From positions 370,815-434,814 of the forward strand of contig MSJH02000830.1 of assembly GCA_001931875.2 (NCBI GenBank): a stretch of DNA of 64,000 nt, given 5' to 3'. Below, piece after piece: positions 1-10,869 of the stretch; within the stretch, counting starts at the first letter, position 1, and the number at the start of each line of letters is the position of its first letter. A program made the position numbers and the translations under genes. The DNA is from Byssochlamys sp. IMV 00236. Taxonomy: Eukaryota > Ascomycota > Eurotiomycetes > Eurotiales > Thermoascaceae. The notes beneath the pieces were generated by a model, which ran no database searches, was not told the DNA's origin, and saw only the letters and a list, made by a program, of their open reading frames with translations.

Positions 1-226
1 AAAAAAAAAAAAAAAAAGGTCGTGCCACGCGATAGACAAAGTGACATTTTGCTGCTTTTCCACGCGAGGACAGGTGAAGCATACCGAAACCCCCTGGCTG
101 GAATGTCGGGAATAATGCCTCGCTCCCTTGGAATGGAAGCAAAGAAAGCTACCGCGTCTCCCGCTGTCATTTGCATCGAATGTACGGAGTAGATGCCTAG
201 AGTGAAGAGCTGGGGAATAGAGTTTC

Positions 227-1468
227 TTAACGCTGTCCGTTGTTGACAACAAACGGTCGTAGACCCATCAAGCCTAACCAGAGGGCTTCCTCCGTGCGGA
301 TGGTGCGACTGCCCTGGCCTGGGAGGATGTTGATCCAGTAATCGAACAATTTCTCAGCGTCCGCTGGCATGATTCCTTTGTCTAGGAGCTCTTTGTCGGC
401 TCGAACTGCCTCTTCGATGCCTGCTACGCCGCCGAATAGTACGAGGAGATGTTCGTATTTCGCTAAGGACGGCTCCGCCAGGACATCTGCGATGGATGCA
501 CCGCGCTCGGAGGTTCCGAACGAGAGGTCGTAACCTCCTTCGAACGGACACTCCGTGAAGACTCCAGAGAGTGTGTGTGTTCGTCGAACGCTGTAGCCCC
601 AGTAGTATCCGGCCTCCTCTCGCGGTGCGTTCGGGTCGACGGGCTCAGCGTCCTCGGGGGTATCTTTCGATGGGAACTTGACAGTCACGCGTGCCAGCTC
701 TGGGATTTCCATCTCGTGCAGAACAACGGGCTGAGCGAGTCCTGTCTCGATGATGGTTGGTTTAGATACGCCATCTATTTCACTCCCTCCCCCTCCCGGT
801 TCGGGACTTCCTCCTCCTCCCCCATCGTCGTCACTTTCTGGTACAACGACTCCTTCACGATATTCACACCACTCATTGGCACGCAGGTGATGCGGCATAT
901 CCAAACTAGGAAGCACACCAGCCAGTTTCAGGTTCGGATGCATTGGAAAGAGGTGTTTGCGAAGGTAGGGCGGAGTCTCGAGATAGGCGAGAATGTGGGA
1001 GAGAAAATGGGACGGGTCCGTAAAGGCCGTGAATTGCTCTGTATGGAGATCATCGACACGAGTTTTGAAAGCTTTCGGGTCGTCGTCAAAGACAATAACT
1101 TCGTCGACACAGAAGACTGCGAGGGCACGTGCTATCATACCCGCCAGGTGTGTCTTCGTTTCCTGGGATTTCGCACTATTCAACCCATTAGAAACAGCTC
1201 GTATCCAAACGGAATTATATAGAAATCCAACTCTAAATCTATATCCAACTCACTTGGCGATAATGCTGCCTGGTATCGCGACGCTCAGCGTATGCTTCCT
1301 TCCGCCGGTAGGGACAAAGAGCGCGGTCGGCTTCGCGGTGTGAAGATCCCCATTGCCCGAATCAATGGAGGTCTTGCGACGCTATGAAAAACCCAGAAGA
1401 ATATCAGCAATTGACTCGAAGACAATATATTCTAGCCGTTCGCGTACCTTCGTTTTCGGAATAGCCAT
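227..1468 (-). CDS. SPOUT-family RNA methyltransferase (C9orf114/SPOUT1-like)
   Basis: Three exons (1468-1448, 1381-1254, 1175-227) give 365 aa. The frame is kept across both introns (donors GTACGC and GTGAGT). The protein opens with a short basic tail. It then has the family strand FVPTGGRKHTLSVAIPGSII, the segment THLAGMIARALAVFCVDEV around residues 58-76, and PYLRKHLFPMHPNLKLAG, all typical of the Methyltrn_RNA_3 (DUF171) group. A low-complexity Asp/Gly insert (DDDGGGGGSPEPGGGGS) sits in the middle. Family members are knotted SAM-dependent RNA methyltransferases; the human protein SPOUT1/CENP-32 acts on rRNA and is found at spindles. The target in this fungus is not visible from sequence. 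The ATG at 1468 is the only in-frame Met upstream of the conserved N-terminal strand. Confidence 0.85.
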
Positions 1469-2049
1469 GGTAAAACTGGTAATAAGAATGCGGTAGTTGA
1501 TCGACTGTAAATTCTTTAACAAAACCTTTAACTAAAAAGGCCGTTAAAAGCTCCACCCTCTCCACCCTTAGCGGCGGCCCCCACGGTTCGCTCGCGGGAG
1601 TGGCTTAAGAGGCGTTTGATTAGTGTCATCGTGACCGCTACAGTCACCTCGATCATAATGATCAATGGTTATTGTAATCTGTCAGTTTATGTCGGTGGTC
1701 TAGCGATGCAGAACAGTCTAAGAGATGTGCTCTTCCAGGTTTAAATCTAGACCTGCAGGTGCTATACTTATTGAGCTCTCAACTATATGACATTTGCGGG
1801 CTGTTGAGCAGACAAATAAGGTGCAAAGGGTCTGGATGAATCTTCAAGCATAGAATATTTACATCTACATCGTATAGATCGGATGAACTGAAGATCGAAG
1901 ATAGGTTTGGAATATGTAAGTCTTGTGTCGAGGATATATTTAACTTTAACACCTTACTAGAGATCTCTAGAAATGCGTTTCAAGAATTCGCTTGCTGTTT
2001 ATAACAAGAGTGGCCAGATAAGTACTTATGGATATACTCCAGCTTGGTC
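1469..2049. other. Gene-free spacer
   Basis: This is the upstream region of the SPOUT methyltransferase and the 3' side of the aldolase gene. It becomes AT-rich after about 1620. No coding exon or RNA gene was recognised. Confidence 0.6.
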
Positions 2050-2850
2050 TTAATATGCCCCGACAGCAGTCGATCCCTCGATGCTTGTCTCTCCCGCCAG
2101 TTGCTTTGCGATCTTTACTCCGGCACTAGCCCCGATCCTATCTGCACCGGCTTGAAGCATCCGTACACAGTCCTCTGCCGTACGCACTCCTCCGCTAGCT
2201 TTGACCTTGCAGCCCTTTCCAAGTGCATCCACCGTAGCTCGCATGAGAGACACATTCTCAACGCTAGCTCCAGAGCCATTAAATCCAGTGCTCGTTTTGA
2301 CAAAATCCGCACCAGCAAGACAACTAATCACCGATCCAGCTATGATCTGATCTCTATCCAACTGGGACGTTTCGAGGATGACCTTGAGCCTGATAGGCGA
2401 AGGAGCCGCCTTGCGTACTGCGAGGATGTCTTCATAGACATCGACAAACTTCCCTTCCTTGAGAAGTGGATAGTTGAGTACCATGTCTAGTTCTGAAGCT
2501 CCCTGTCTCACAGCCTCGAGGGCCTCGTCCACTTTCTCTGCTGTCCTGTATGTCCCCTCATGGAAACCGACGACAGCCGCGACGCACACCTCGGGCGTGT
2601 CTTTGAGGTTCTCTACGGCGCGGCGGACATGGTTGACGCGGACGCAAACAGAGGCGAATTTGTATTCTTTTGCCTCTTCGCAAAGAGTATCTATTTCAGA
2701 CTCTGTTGCTGACAGACCTAGGAGCGTGTGGTCAATAGTCCCAGGGATGGAAGATGGAGGAGCAGGTCGGTTGGTGAATGTTGCTGGGAGCGAGTCTTTG
2801 ACGGATGAAATTGTGGCAGCCCACTCTGTATTTGTTGTGGGAATCGACAT
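2050..2850 (-). CDS. deoC: Deoxyribose-phosphate aldolase (DERA)
   Basis: Uninterrupted 266-aa reading frame for the class I aldolase that cleaves 2-deoxyribose-5-phosphate to glyceraldehyde-3-phosphate and acetaldehyde (EC 4.1.2.4) in deoxynucleoside catabolism; probably cytosolic. Visible signatures are IDHTLL (39-44), ELDMVLN with the conserved Asp122, the Schiff-base lysine in DFVKTSTGF (Lys185), and the second active-site lysine in KASGGVRT (Lys217). Length matches the family. The ATG at 2850 precedes about 38 non-conserved residues before the TIM-barrel start. No intron is needed. The neighbours give no pathway context. Confidence 0.95.
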   Translation of the reverse strand: MSIPTTNTEWAATISSVKDSLPATFTNRPAPPSSIPGTIDHTLLGLSATESEIDTLCEEAKEYKFASVCVRVNHVRRAVENLKDTPEVCVAAVVGFHEGTYRTAEKVDEALEAVRQGASELDMVLNYPLLKEGKFVDVYEDILAVRKAAPSPIRLKVILETSQLDRDQIIAGSVISCLAGADFVKTSTGFNGSGASVENVSLMRATVDALGKGCKVKASGGVRTAEDCVRMLQAGADRIGASAGVKIAKQLAGETSIEGSTAVGAY

Positions 2851-3743
2851 TTCTTCGTGGTATTATACTGAATCATGTCAGAAGTTGGAAAGGGGTATAG
2901 AGGTTCAAGCGGGTTAGTTAGGCAAAACTGTAATGAATCACAAGGGCCCCGTGTAAGACCAATGGCCACGGCAGGAAATAGATGATCAATTATACATGCA
3001 TAACATTGAATATAAACATAGCAGGATGTCATATATATACGACAAAAGAAAAGAATGGTACAATAAGAACTGTGTCAACAGCATTAAAAATTGCGGGGAA
3101 CCGACAACCTAGACCAACAATCCATGTACAGAACGTTGTGAAGACCCAACTGAGAGAACTTACGAACCTAAAGTTTTCCGAGAAAAGTACCCCGATGGCT
3201 AGTTCCTCTATTCCTTCGAATTATGCTTCTTGCTCTGCGGTGTTGTTCCGTCCTGTTTGGTTTTGGTTTGAGTCTTCGAGTCCAGTTTGTCCCGCGTGAA
3301 GGTTGTCTGCGTGCCCCACACTTTCTCCCCGGTTCCTGAGAATCTCGGTCTATATATACGCCAGATCAGACTGCCTCTATATTCTTATGGTATAGATGCA
3401 ATCGCAACGATTAGTGGTTACGTTCCTAGGAAATACCTTAATGAAATTGATGATGATGCAAAGACCACGGGCATACTGGTCTGGGAAAATAGTGTATTTC
3501 TCCTAGAGTATGTTGAGTTTACTCTTGCCGCAGGAATCTATGACTATAGCGATGAAGGGTGGTTGAAAACACTTTTAATGAAAACTTCTGGGGGTTTGTA
3601 ACCCTGAAAGGCTGGGTTTCCAACAGCTGATATATCATTGAGGTTATCGATATGACCATTGTGTCTGCCCTTCCTGTCTGTATAATCTCTGTATCAATTG
3701 ACTCAGAGATATAAAATGCGAACCTAGTCGACACAACCGGCGA
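2851..3743. other. Gene-free spacer
   Basis: Upstream region of the aldolase and 3' flank of the transesterase gene. Short open frames on the plus strand (for example 3287-3601) have no recognisable family and no intron support, so they are not called. Confidence 0.6.
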
Positions 3744-5445
3744 CTATATCTTTTGGGCCCTGCTATTTCGGGATCCCCTCCCCGAAGCAAATTCATACAG
3801 CCCTTCTTCAAGCTCGATTAGTAGATCCACCACAATCGCATCCATAGTTGGCAGGAGTTGTGTGAATAAAGTAGCGGCTATGCCACTTTCACGGTCAATC
3901 CACTGCGCGCATGCAATCGTTAGAATAACATCATGGCCTACATATATGATTTGCGACGAAGGCAGTGAAAGGTTATACTAACCCAATGAAGATTTGGCAA
4001 TCCAGCCCAGCTGACTGTCCCTTTTCTCCTTCGACCTGGGATATCTCGCAGGGTAACGGTCCCAGCTAAGCAGTGATCCGCCTGGTCAACATCATCTGTA
4101 CCCCTCGCTCCAAGAACTCGCCTCATCTGTCTCCCAGCGCCTACAAGCATGGATGAGCGAATATGACGTGTCAATTGAGGTTGAAATAGCACGTGCACAC
4201 TGCGTTCAGTAAGAAGTTCCTTGCCTCCTTGGAGCAGTGTGGCCAAGAGTTTGATGTAGTCGTCTGCTGTGCCGAAGAGGCCAATACCACCTAGGTCGTT
4301 CTTCCGTGGATACTTGAGCGTAACCCGGCCTGGGCCAACGTAATTGCGGCCACTGTCCGTACCGATCCGCACTCCCATTTCGAGTTGGGGAGGTAGTTTA
4401 TGACGGTTCTTCTCGGGGTGGAATGTGGTGCACGTAGCACCTATTTGGGACCATACATTCGCCTGCATGTACTCTTCGAGAGTGGTATTTGTCTTTCGTT
4501 CGATCTAATAGGGTCAGTTTAGTGCAATCATGATAACTGCATGATATACTAACCATCAGTCCTGCCCAGTCCAATCCACCTCCATATGCCCAAGATGTCC
4601 CCGGTTCGAAAATAAGAGGATGGTAATAACCGTCCTAGAGCCAGAATAACTCGTCATGACAAGAGCTTAATAAGTCACAATAGGAAAATGAGGGAAGACA
4701 TACCATGCTTCCGCAGAATGTGTGAGATTTCCGTTTGTTCGACTTAGACCATTGTTGCAAAAGAGGGCTTGAGTGATCATAACAAAGGCCTGAAGTGTGG
4801 CAGAGTAGATCCCTATATACGACCGGTAACATTGTCAGCTTATTCAAAGCCATTTCACTTGGAGAAATATGCCTGTAGCTTCTCATCTCCATGGCCCAAT
4901 TACTTGATTGTTATTTCCGTCTTGGCTTTCTCGGTCCTGAACCCAGGATATTGGTCTGCTGGCTTCCCTCCTCCATTGGATCTAGATGGAACCTCATCGG
5001 AACCCTCAGGGGCAGATCCACTAGAGGTGTCCTGGTCATAAAGCAAGATGTCGATGTCTTTCAACTCAGGAAGCGTATCACAGACATTTTCATCTAAACT
5101 AGCAAAACCCTTTTCAACCAATTGCATCATCGCGACTGCAGTGACAAGTTTCGTCAGAGATGCTATCCAACATAGTGACGTTGGATGTACTGGAGTGTCA
5201 TTTTCAGGATCAAGCTTTGACTTTCCAGCGTCGCGTCGGTATATAATATTTCCTGTTTAGAATTAGCTGTTAAGTATATGATAGTATACAATTCAGTAAG
5301 AACTGAAGACCACAGTCGAAGCCTTATGTTTTAGGAAGAAGGGGAAAGGGTTACCAGAATGATCCACGGCTATAAACACCGCTGCGTGAAGCGAACCAGT
5401 CGTGGGGTTTGTAAATTTATCCAATGTCGCGTCTAGTCTTTCCAT
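3744..5445 (-). CDS. Beta-lactamase-fold serine transesterase/esterase (LovD/EstB-like)
   Basis: Six exons (5445-5355, 5252-4904, 4812-4704, 4634-4554, 4504-3983, 3902-3744) give a continuous 436-aa protein, close to LovD-type enzymes (about 410 aa). The nucleophile motif S-L-T-K is at residues 62-65 in WIASLTKLVTAVA. HTSGLCYD follows near 152-159, and PGTSWAYGGGLDWAG near 194-207 carries the likely catalytic Tyr200. The C-terminal PGRRRKGTVSWAGLPN loop and WIDRESGIAA are also typical. An acidic Ser/Gly-rich insert separates the Ser and Tyr motifs. Such enzymes hydrolyse esters or transfer acyl groups, often in polyketide pathways, but no polyketide synthase or other pathway gene is nearby. 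The substrate cannot be inferred. All splice joins are canonical GT-AG and the gene appears intact. Confidence 0.85.
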
Positions 5446-6292
5446 TATTTCGAAATGTATCTATGTACTTCGCTTCAAGGATGATGACTCGTCGGTAGTA
5501 GCCCGCCAGATTAACTGGTGGTGCTTAATGTAACAACGCGCGAGAGTATACCATAGCAATGGTTTTCTTTGCGCTATTGAACTCGGCACTAGTAACTAGG
5601 GTGCGGGCGCATCACAGATGTGCCTCGGTTATTATAGACTGTGTTATCAGACTGGAGTGCTGATATGAATTCAGCGTTGCTTTTATTCTGTCAGAGAGGT
5701 GCCTACAATACTATCGAACCATATTTCATGATATCAGCACACCGCCGACTTATCTTCCCTGTATCTTATTTTATGCTACCTCAGAAAACACTCTGTGATG
5801 CGATGCAGAAACAGAAGACCAAGGCCGTCGGTTTTTCTTGTGACTGTTACATATGCCAAGCTCGAGGGGAAGATATCATTTGGACAACTACAGTTTCGTA
5901 TTTTTACAAAGCATCTGATCTTGACCCATGCATTGAGTAACTACCGCAAGACAAACAAACATCCTAACATATGTATTACAGGATGTTGTATTATATCAAC
6001 GGTGCTCCTTCCAGTAGCTCTTGGGTTACATCGTTGAGACTAGGTAAATCCGAGCTTTTAATCTAGATAAAACAAACGAAGACAAGGAAACAGGATGCAG
6101 AAAAGTTCTCTCATGGCTTACTCGCTAGTTCACTTATGCCCGTAGTCAGTACTTTCGGTCTCCAAAGTAGAAGGAATCAAATAGGACAATTTATAATAAC
6201 TAAACGCATGGTATCCGTAACGTAGCCTTTCGCATGGAAGATCAAATCCCCGCAGTATCCCCAACATGCCACATAATAGTTGCATTTCCCTC
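5446..6292. other. Gene-free spacer
   Basis: Holds the promoter of the transesterase gene and the 3' region of the small SelK-like gene. A 99-codon plus-strand frame (5641-5940) looks random: no family, no intron signals, Cys/Lys-rich without pattern. Nothing else was recognised. Confidence 0.55.
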
Positions 6293-6849
6293 TTATCCAC
6301 AGCTCTTGCACTCAGGGCCTCTGATATCATCAACTCTTCCAATTCTCCTGGGACCACCACCGCCACCACCAGGACCGCCGGGACCGCCTCCTCCAGAACT
6401 ACCACCCCATCGCGGTCTGTTATTGTAGGAATTGCCTGATCTTCGAATATTGAATTTCGACTCCTCTGCTGCTTTTAGAGGATCAAGCTAACACCAAACA
6501 AAAGGAAGCGTCAGCTAATCATTATCCCGGACATAACTATAAGACAAGACACGACAGGTATGTCGCTCGGAATTCACCACCGGATACCAAACTTACCGAA
6601 AACAACGTCACGAAATACAGTCCGAAGAAGAAGTAGACATCATCGATCCAACGGATAATGCGAGTAGTGAGCGGAGGACTGCACAGTATATCGTTAGCTG
6701 TAAATTGTCCTACTATTCTCTGCGATGGGACCGTGCTTAGATGCGGTTTCTGGGCGACGATCCCGAGGAAAGCCAGCGGGGAGTCCGTACCTTTCTAGGA
6801 CTTGTCCGTTGGAGATGTAGGGTTTTCCGGGTTTCCCGGGGGTCGACAT
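6293..6849 (-). CDS. Selenoprotein K-like small membrane protein (Cys homologue)
   Basis: Three exons (6849-6791, 6678-6597, 6487-6293) give 111 aa. The N-terminus contains YISNGQVLE, the hallmark of the SelK/SelG family. One hydrophobic segment follows (about residues 27-46, IDDVYFFFGLYFVTLF). The tail is Gly/Pro-rich with Arg, ending RIGRVDDIRGPECKSCG and a TAA stop. Animal SelK carries selenocysteine near its C-terminus; here Cys residues take that place and no UGA readthrough is needed. Family members are single-pass ER proteins linked to ER-associated degradation and palmitoylation. That role is family knowledge, not shown here. Fully canonical introns and frame continuity support the model despite its small size. 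Confidence 0.8.
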
Positions 6850-7639
6850 TTTCGCGAAGACTATCTATGTTGATTTGGTAAAGAGATGAAGAGTATCCTG
6901 TTAGGATGTGTCTTGGGCGTTATCTGGGGAAGGCGATGCAGGAGCATGGCCAGCGGCGGACCCTCTTTGTTAAGGCATCAAAGGCCAAGCCTATTTGGGT
7001 TAGTCTGTTTTATTTCAGTACCAAGGGCGTTGTACCAAGAGCTGCAGGGCCGGATTTCTTGATAGTGTTATTCTCTCTGAATTAGGAGACGACCTCGTAG
7101 GAGGAAAGATGACAATGTTTCAGCTATATCTGATATCATGCCGGGGTGGTGTGCCATTGACATTACATAGAGTATGAGCATAGTTACAACTACTGGTATG
7201 GCGCCAGATAACCCGAGCTGACCATTCAGTGGGCGCCTTGCGTGACATCTCAATTCATTAGCCGACATTGTAGCAATAAGAACTCCACTTAATTCTGCGA
7301 ATAAATACGCCTCAGATCAAATGAGATTCCAATACCTGATGGTAGAGTACGTAGTAGATTCCCAAATAGATCACGTGATCATGCGCGCTTACCGCCCTGG
7401 ACTGTTGCCGCCCGCCAGCTGGAGCTTACCCAGCAGGCAGTGCTGCCGACGTACCTGAAGAGACGCCGTGAACCTCCCTTCGAGCTCTCGAATTGCAACC
7501 CCTCCACAAGCAGGCAACCGCCAAATCTCACACCATCATCGCAGTTGGGATACACGGCCCTCGTCAATATTAGATACCTCTATCACCCCAAGCTGCAAGT
7601 GATCTCGACTGAATAGGTGACGTATCGACTCTCGTCACC
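6850..7639. other. Divergent promoter region between SelK-like gene and RPN5
   Basis: About 790 bp between two divergently transcribed genes. It contains the perfect palindrome at 7369-7380 (listed separately). A 66-codon minus-strand frame at 7068-7268 is not supported. Confidence 0.6.
7369..7380. promoter_or_regulatory. Palindromic E-box GATCACGTGATC
   Basis: Perfect 12-bp palindrome with a TCACGTGA core, 260 bp upstream of the RPN5 start codon. CACGTG cores are bound by bHLH regulators (Cbf1/SREBP type) in fungi. The assignment to a particular factor is inference. Confidence 0.4.
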
Positions 7640-9340
7640 ATGTCGGAAGGCCCTCTCTTCAAGCCGGAGAAGGACTTCTCCAAGGATGCCGACAAGCTCA
7701 TTCCAGAGGCGGAGGCGCTTGCAAAGGTGTGAAAAGCTTCTTCAGCTTCGAAGTCATCCCCATACTGACCAGCCTTGATCGGCAGACGGACGTGCAAGCA
7801 GCCATCGACAAGCTCTTGGTGTTGGAGAAGCAGGCAAGACAGGTAGGCTCTCTGAGAGCTGGTATAAACTGTAGAACAGTGGCTGACTATGCGACAGGCT
7901 TCGGATCTTGCGACTACCTCTAGAATCCTCCTCACCATTGTTACGCTAAGCAAGGACTCGGGCGACTGGGGCTTATTAAACGACCAGGTTCTCTTGCTGT
8001 CCAAGAAGCATGGACAACTCAAGCAGGCCATCACGAAGATGGTGCAGAAAGTGATGAGCTTCCTGGATGAGACACCTAATATGGAAGTGAAATTGTCCGT
8101 GATTGAAACCTTGCGGACGGTGACGGAAGGAAAGGTTGGTTTACAGCTGCGGATCGGCGAAAGATCTCATGTCGCTAACAAGGATGATAGATTTTCGTTG
8201 AGGTCGAGAGAGCTCGAGTTACGCGTATCTTGTCCGACATTAAGAAGGCTCAAGGCGATTTGAATTCCGCTGCGGATATCCTCTGCGAGCTGCAGGTGGA
8301 GACCTTCGGGTCCATGAGCAGGAGAGAAAAGACGGAGTTCATCCTAGAGCAAGTATCACTTTGCATTGAGCGAGGAGATTGGACACAGGCTGGAATCCTA
8401 AGTCGCAAGATCAACAACAAGAAATATTTTGCCCGCAAACCCAAGAAGTCTCCCGAGCAGCTCGAGAAGGAAAAGAAGGAGGCTGAGGAAAAGGAAAAGA
8501 CTCGCGAGCCTGATGAGCCGCCAGCAGAGGTTGACGAGGATGTAACGGATCTGAAGCTGCGTTACTATGAGCAGCAGATTATCCTTGCCAACCACGACCA
8601 CAAGTACCTGGAGGTTTGCAAGCACTACCGGGAGGTTCTGGACACCGAGTCTGTCGAGAACAACCCGGAGCAGCTCCGTGCCGTAAGATTTCCCGCACTC
8701 TTGGGGTGACTTTCTCTCCGCTAACCATGGACCACAGGTTCTTGCGAGAATCATCTACTACATTGTGCTGTCTCCCTACGATAACGAGCAGTCCGATCTG
8801 CTGCACCGTATCCAACAAGATAGCCGCATCTCTGCGGTACCGGTCGAAGCCCGTCTGATCAAGCTGTTCACCATTTCTGAGCTGATGCGCTGGCCCATGG
8901 TTGCTGAACAGTTTGGTCCCCACCTGACCAGCACCGACGTCTTCAGCGCCCAGCCGAGTGGCACTGCCGATGACCAGGCCTACACGAGATGGCAGGACCT
9001 GCGGAAACGCGTGATCGAGCACAACGTGCGTGTAGTGGCCAAGTACTACACTCGCATCCAGATGGGTCGTCTGACGGAGCTTCTGGATCTGAACGAGGAC
9101 GAGACGGAGAAGTACATCAGCGACCTGGTTACCTCTAAGACAATATACGCCAAGATCGACCGTCCTGCACGAGTGATCAACTTTGCCAAGCCCCGTGATG
9201 CGGATGATGTGCTGAACGAATGGAGCAGCGACATGAAGAACCTGCTGGATCTTCTGGAACGCATCGACCACTTGATCACCAAGGAGGAGATGATGGCGCG
9301 GATTTTACCGACTCGAAGTGAGAAGGCGCGGGCTCACTAG
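7640..9340 (+). CDS. RPN5: 26S proteasome regulatory subunit Rpn5 (PSMD12)
   Basis: Five exons (7640-7726, 7786-7842, 7898-8134, 8191-8682, 8738-9340) give 491 aa. The protein matches Rpn5 throughout: the N-terminal alpha-solenoid (LLVLEKQARQASDLATTSR..., IFVEVERARVTRILSDIK), a charged Lys/Glu linker around residues 210-235, and a C-terminal PCI domain with VVAKYYTRIQMGRLTELLDL and the long terminal helix MKNLLDLLERIDHLITKEEM. Rpn5 is a scaffold subunit of the proteasome lid, holding the deubiquitinase module against the base. The first exon is short and starts at ATG 7640 in an A/C-rich context. All introns are 51-63 nt with GT-AG ends. It is convergent with the FSH hydrolase gene, with stop codons 194 bp apart. 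Confidence 0.95.
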
Positions 9341-9534
9341 GGCTTTTGATGAATGGATGAGGGCGGAATGCGGGCATGTAAAATAATCGCATTGTCGGGC
9401 AGTCAGGGGGTTGTAGCCAGACGCTATTAAAGTAAGACCATGCGACAAATTTTATGAATTCGATGTCTATTCTGTATGGTGTGCCATCTAAGCATCACCC
9501 CGTAACCGTAACAAACAGTAGTTATGGATGAATA

Positions 9535-10413
9535 CTAAAAGGGAACATCCATATCCTCGACCCTCTCCTCCGCCTCCGGGCCCTTCTCCGTCTGTCCCTC
9601 CAGAGACTTCCGAATAAACAACACCGCGGCGTCCAGATACGTCCTCTGACTCGGCAGAAAATGACCACCAGGATGCCAGACAACCTTCCCTTCCTTCTCC
9701 GGCTCTCCCGCACACGCCTCGATCAGCGACCTACTCCGACCCTCATCCACGACACTATCCAACGAACCCAACACATGCAACACGGGCGTCTGAATAGGCG
9801 GACGTTCATAAAACCCACGATACCTCGGCCCCGGCGCGCGAAAACCACTATAACACAGCGCAAACTTCAACGGCGGATGCGCCACGTTCTCCGACACAAA
9901 GGACTCTGGAAACGGAATCCCAGCCACATTCTCCTGTAACCCCATCCCCTCAGACGCGATCTTCGCATCAGTAAAATACTCAAATGCCTCTTTCCGCCCG
10001 GGTTCCAGCAGACTCGCCACCATGGCAGCTAAAGCTGCGCCTTGCGAAAAGCCAATCACGCCATCGAACGGCCCTTCTGTCCGAAGTACTTTGGCGACAG
10101 TCTCTAGGCCGTTTTCTAGACCGATGTATTCGGGTGGATTGGAGGCCCGCGAGATCCGCCACCAGCTGTACGCTTCGAGTTTGTCTTGCTCTTGGTTCTG
10201 GTCGTTGTTGTTGTTGTTGGTGCTGTCGTAGCCGGGGATGTCGTCGGGGTTGAGACGGCGAGGACCAGTGGGGTAGGAGAAGGAGACGTCGTGTAAGGGG
10301 AAGGATTTCTGGAGATGTTTGGTGAGAGCGCGGGTTTTGTTGTAGAATAATGTCCCGGATTGGGTGTAGCCGTGGAGCATGAGGATCTTGAGAGGTGGTT
10401 TGGGGGGTGTCAT
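9535..10413 (-). CDS. FSH-family serine hydrolase (FSH1/OVCA2/LovG-like)
   Basis: Single 292-aa frame, alpha/beta-hydrolase of the FSH1 (DUF341) family. N-terminal KILMLHGYTQSG (residues 9-20) is the oxyanion strand-loop. The nucleophile elbow GFSQG gives Ser123, GSLDSVV gives Asp219 and HPGGHFLP gives His251, so the Ser/Asp/His triad is complete. An Asn/Gln run (65-78) lies in a variable surface loop after PTGPRRLNPDD. Relatives include yeast Fsh1-3 and thioesterases that release polyketides, but no biosynthetic genes adjoin, so a general esterase/thioesterase role is the safest call. It is head-to-head with the small gene at 10870. Confidence 0.9.
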   Translation of the reverse strand: MTPPKPPLKILMLHGYTQSGTLFYNKTRALTKHLQKSFPLHDVSFSYPTGPRRLNPDDIPGYDSTNNNNNDQNQEQDKLEAYSWWRISRASNPPEYIGLENGLETVAKVLRTEGPFDGVIGFSQGAALAAMVASLLEPGRKEAFEYFTDAKIASEGMGLQENVAGIPFPESFVSENVAHPPLKFALCYSGFRAPGPRYRGFYERPPIQTPVLHVLGSLDSVVDEGRSRSLIEACAGEPEKEGKVVWHPGGHFLPSQRTYLDAAVLFIRKSLEGQTEKGPEAEERVEDMDVPF

Positions 10414-10869
10414 GGTGAGTGGTGATGATTTAGGGATCGAGTTTAGGATAGAGTGGACGAGTATGTATAAAATGAAATAAGAATAGCCCTCTTGTGTATT
10501 CTTAAAAGAATGCCTTGAAACGAATGAACGTGTAGTTAGTTGTCGAAACAGCCAGCTATAGGAGAGAGATAGTCAAGTCGTACCAATGCAGCAATAGTTA
10601 AATTAGTTAATAATAATTCCCGCCGGGAGTTTTAACTAGTTCAACCAACCGAACTAACCAACTAACTAACCCCGATAAGATAAGACTCCCTCCATCTCCC
10701 AACGAGAAAGAGAGAACGAGAAAGTTGAAAATAGCGTCATAAGTTTCAACCGTCGTCATCGCCATCTTTGGTTCTCTTCTTTTTTTCCCTTTCATTCCAT
10801 TCTCTCTCTGTTCTTGTTTATTTCTTATCTGTCCAGATACATAAAAAAAGAAAAGAAAAGAAAAACACC
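10414..10869. other. Divergent promoter region with TAACTAAC cluster
   Basis: Short intergenic region between divergent genes. It contains repeated AACTAAC/TTAGTTA words at about 10597-10672 and a CT-rich leader ending in AAAAGAAAAGAAAAA just before ATG 10870. Confidence 0.55.

Noticed and set aside
1..17. Poly-A at the left end as a retroposon tail or telomere
   Set aside because: Seventeen A with no adjoining retroposon body or telomeric repeat; more likely a homopolymer in a 3' flank.
3287..3601. 104-codon plus-strand frame
   Set aside because: Antisense to the 3' side of the transesterase gene, no homology signal or introns.
5641..6037. Possible decayed gene next to the transesterase
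   Set aside because: Two short plus-strand frames without splice signals or family resemblance; no evidence of former coding.
8579..9271. 230-codon minus-strand frame
   Set aside because: Antisense shadow of RPN5.
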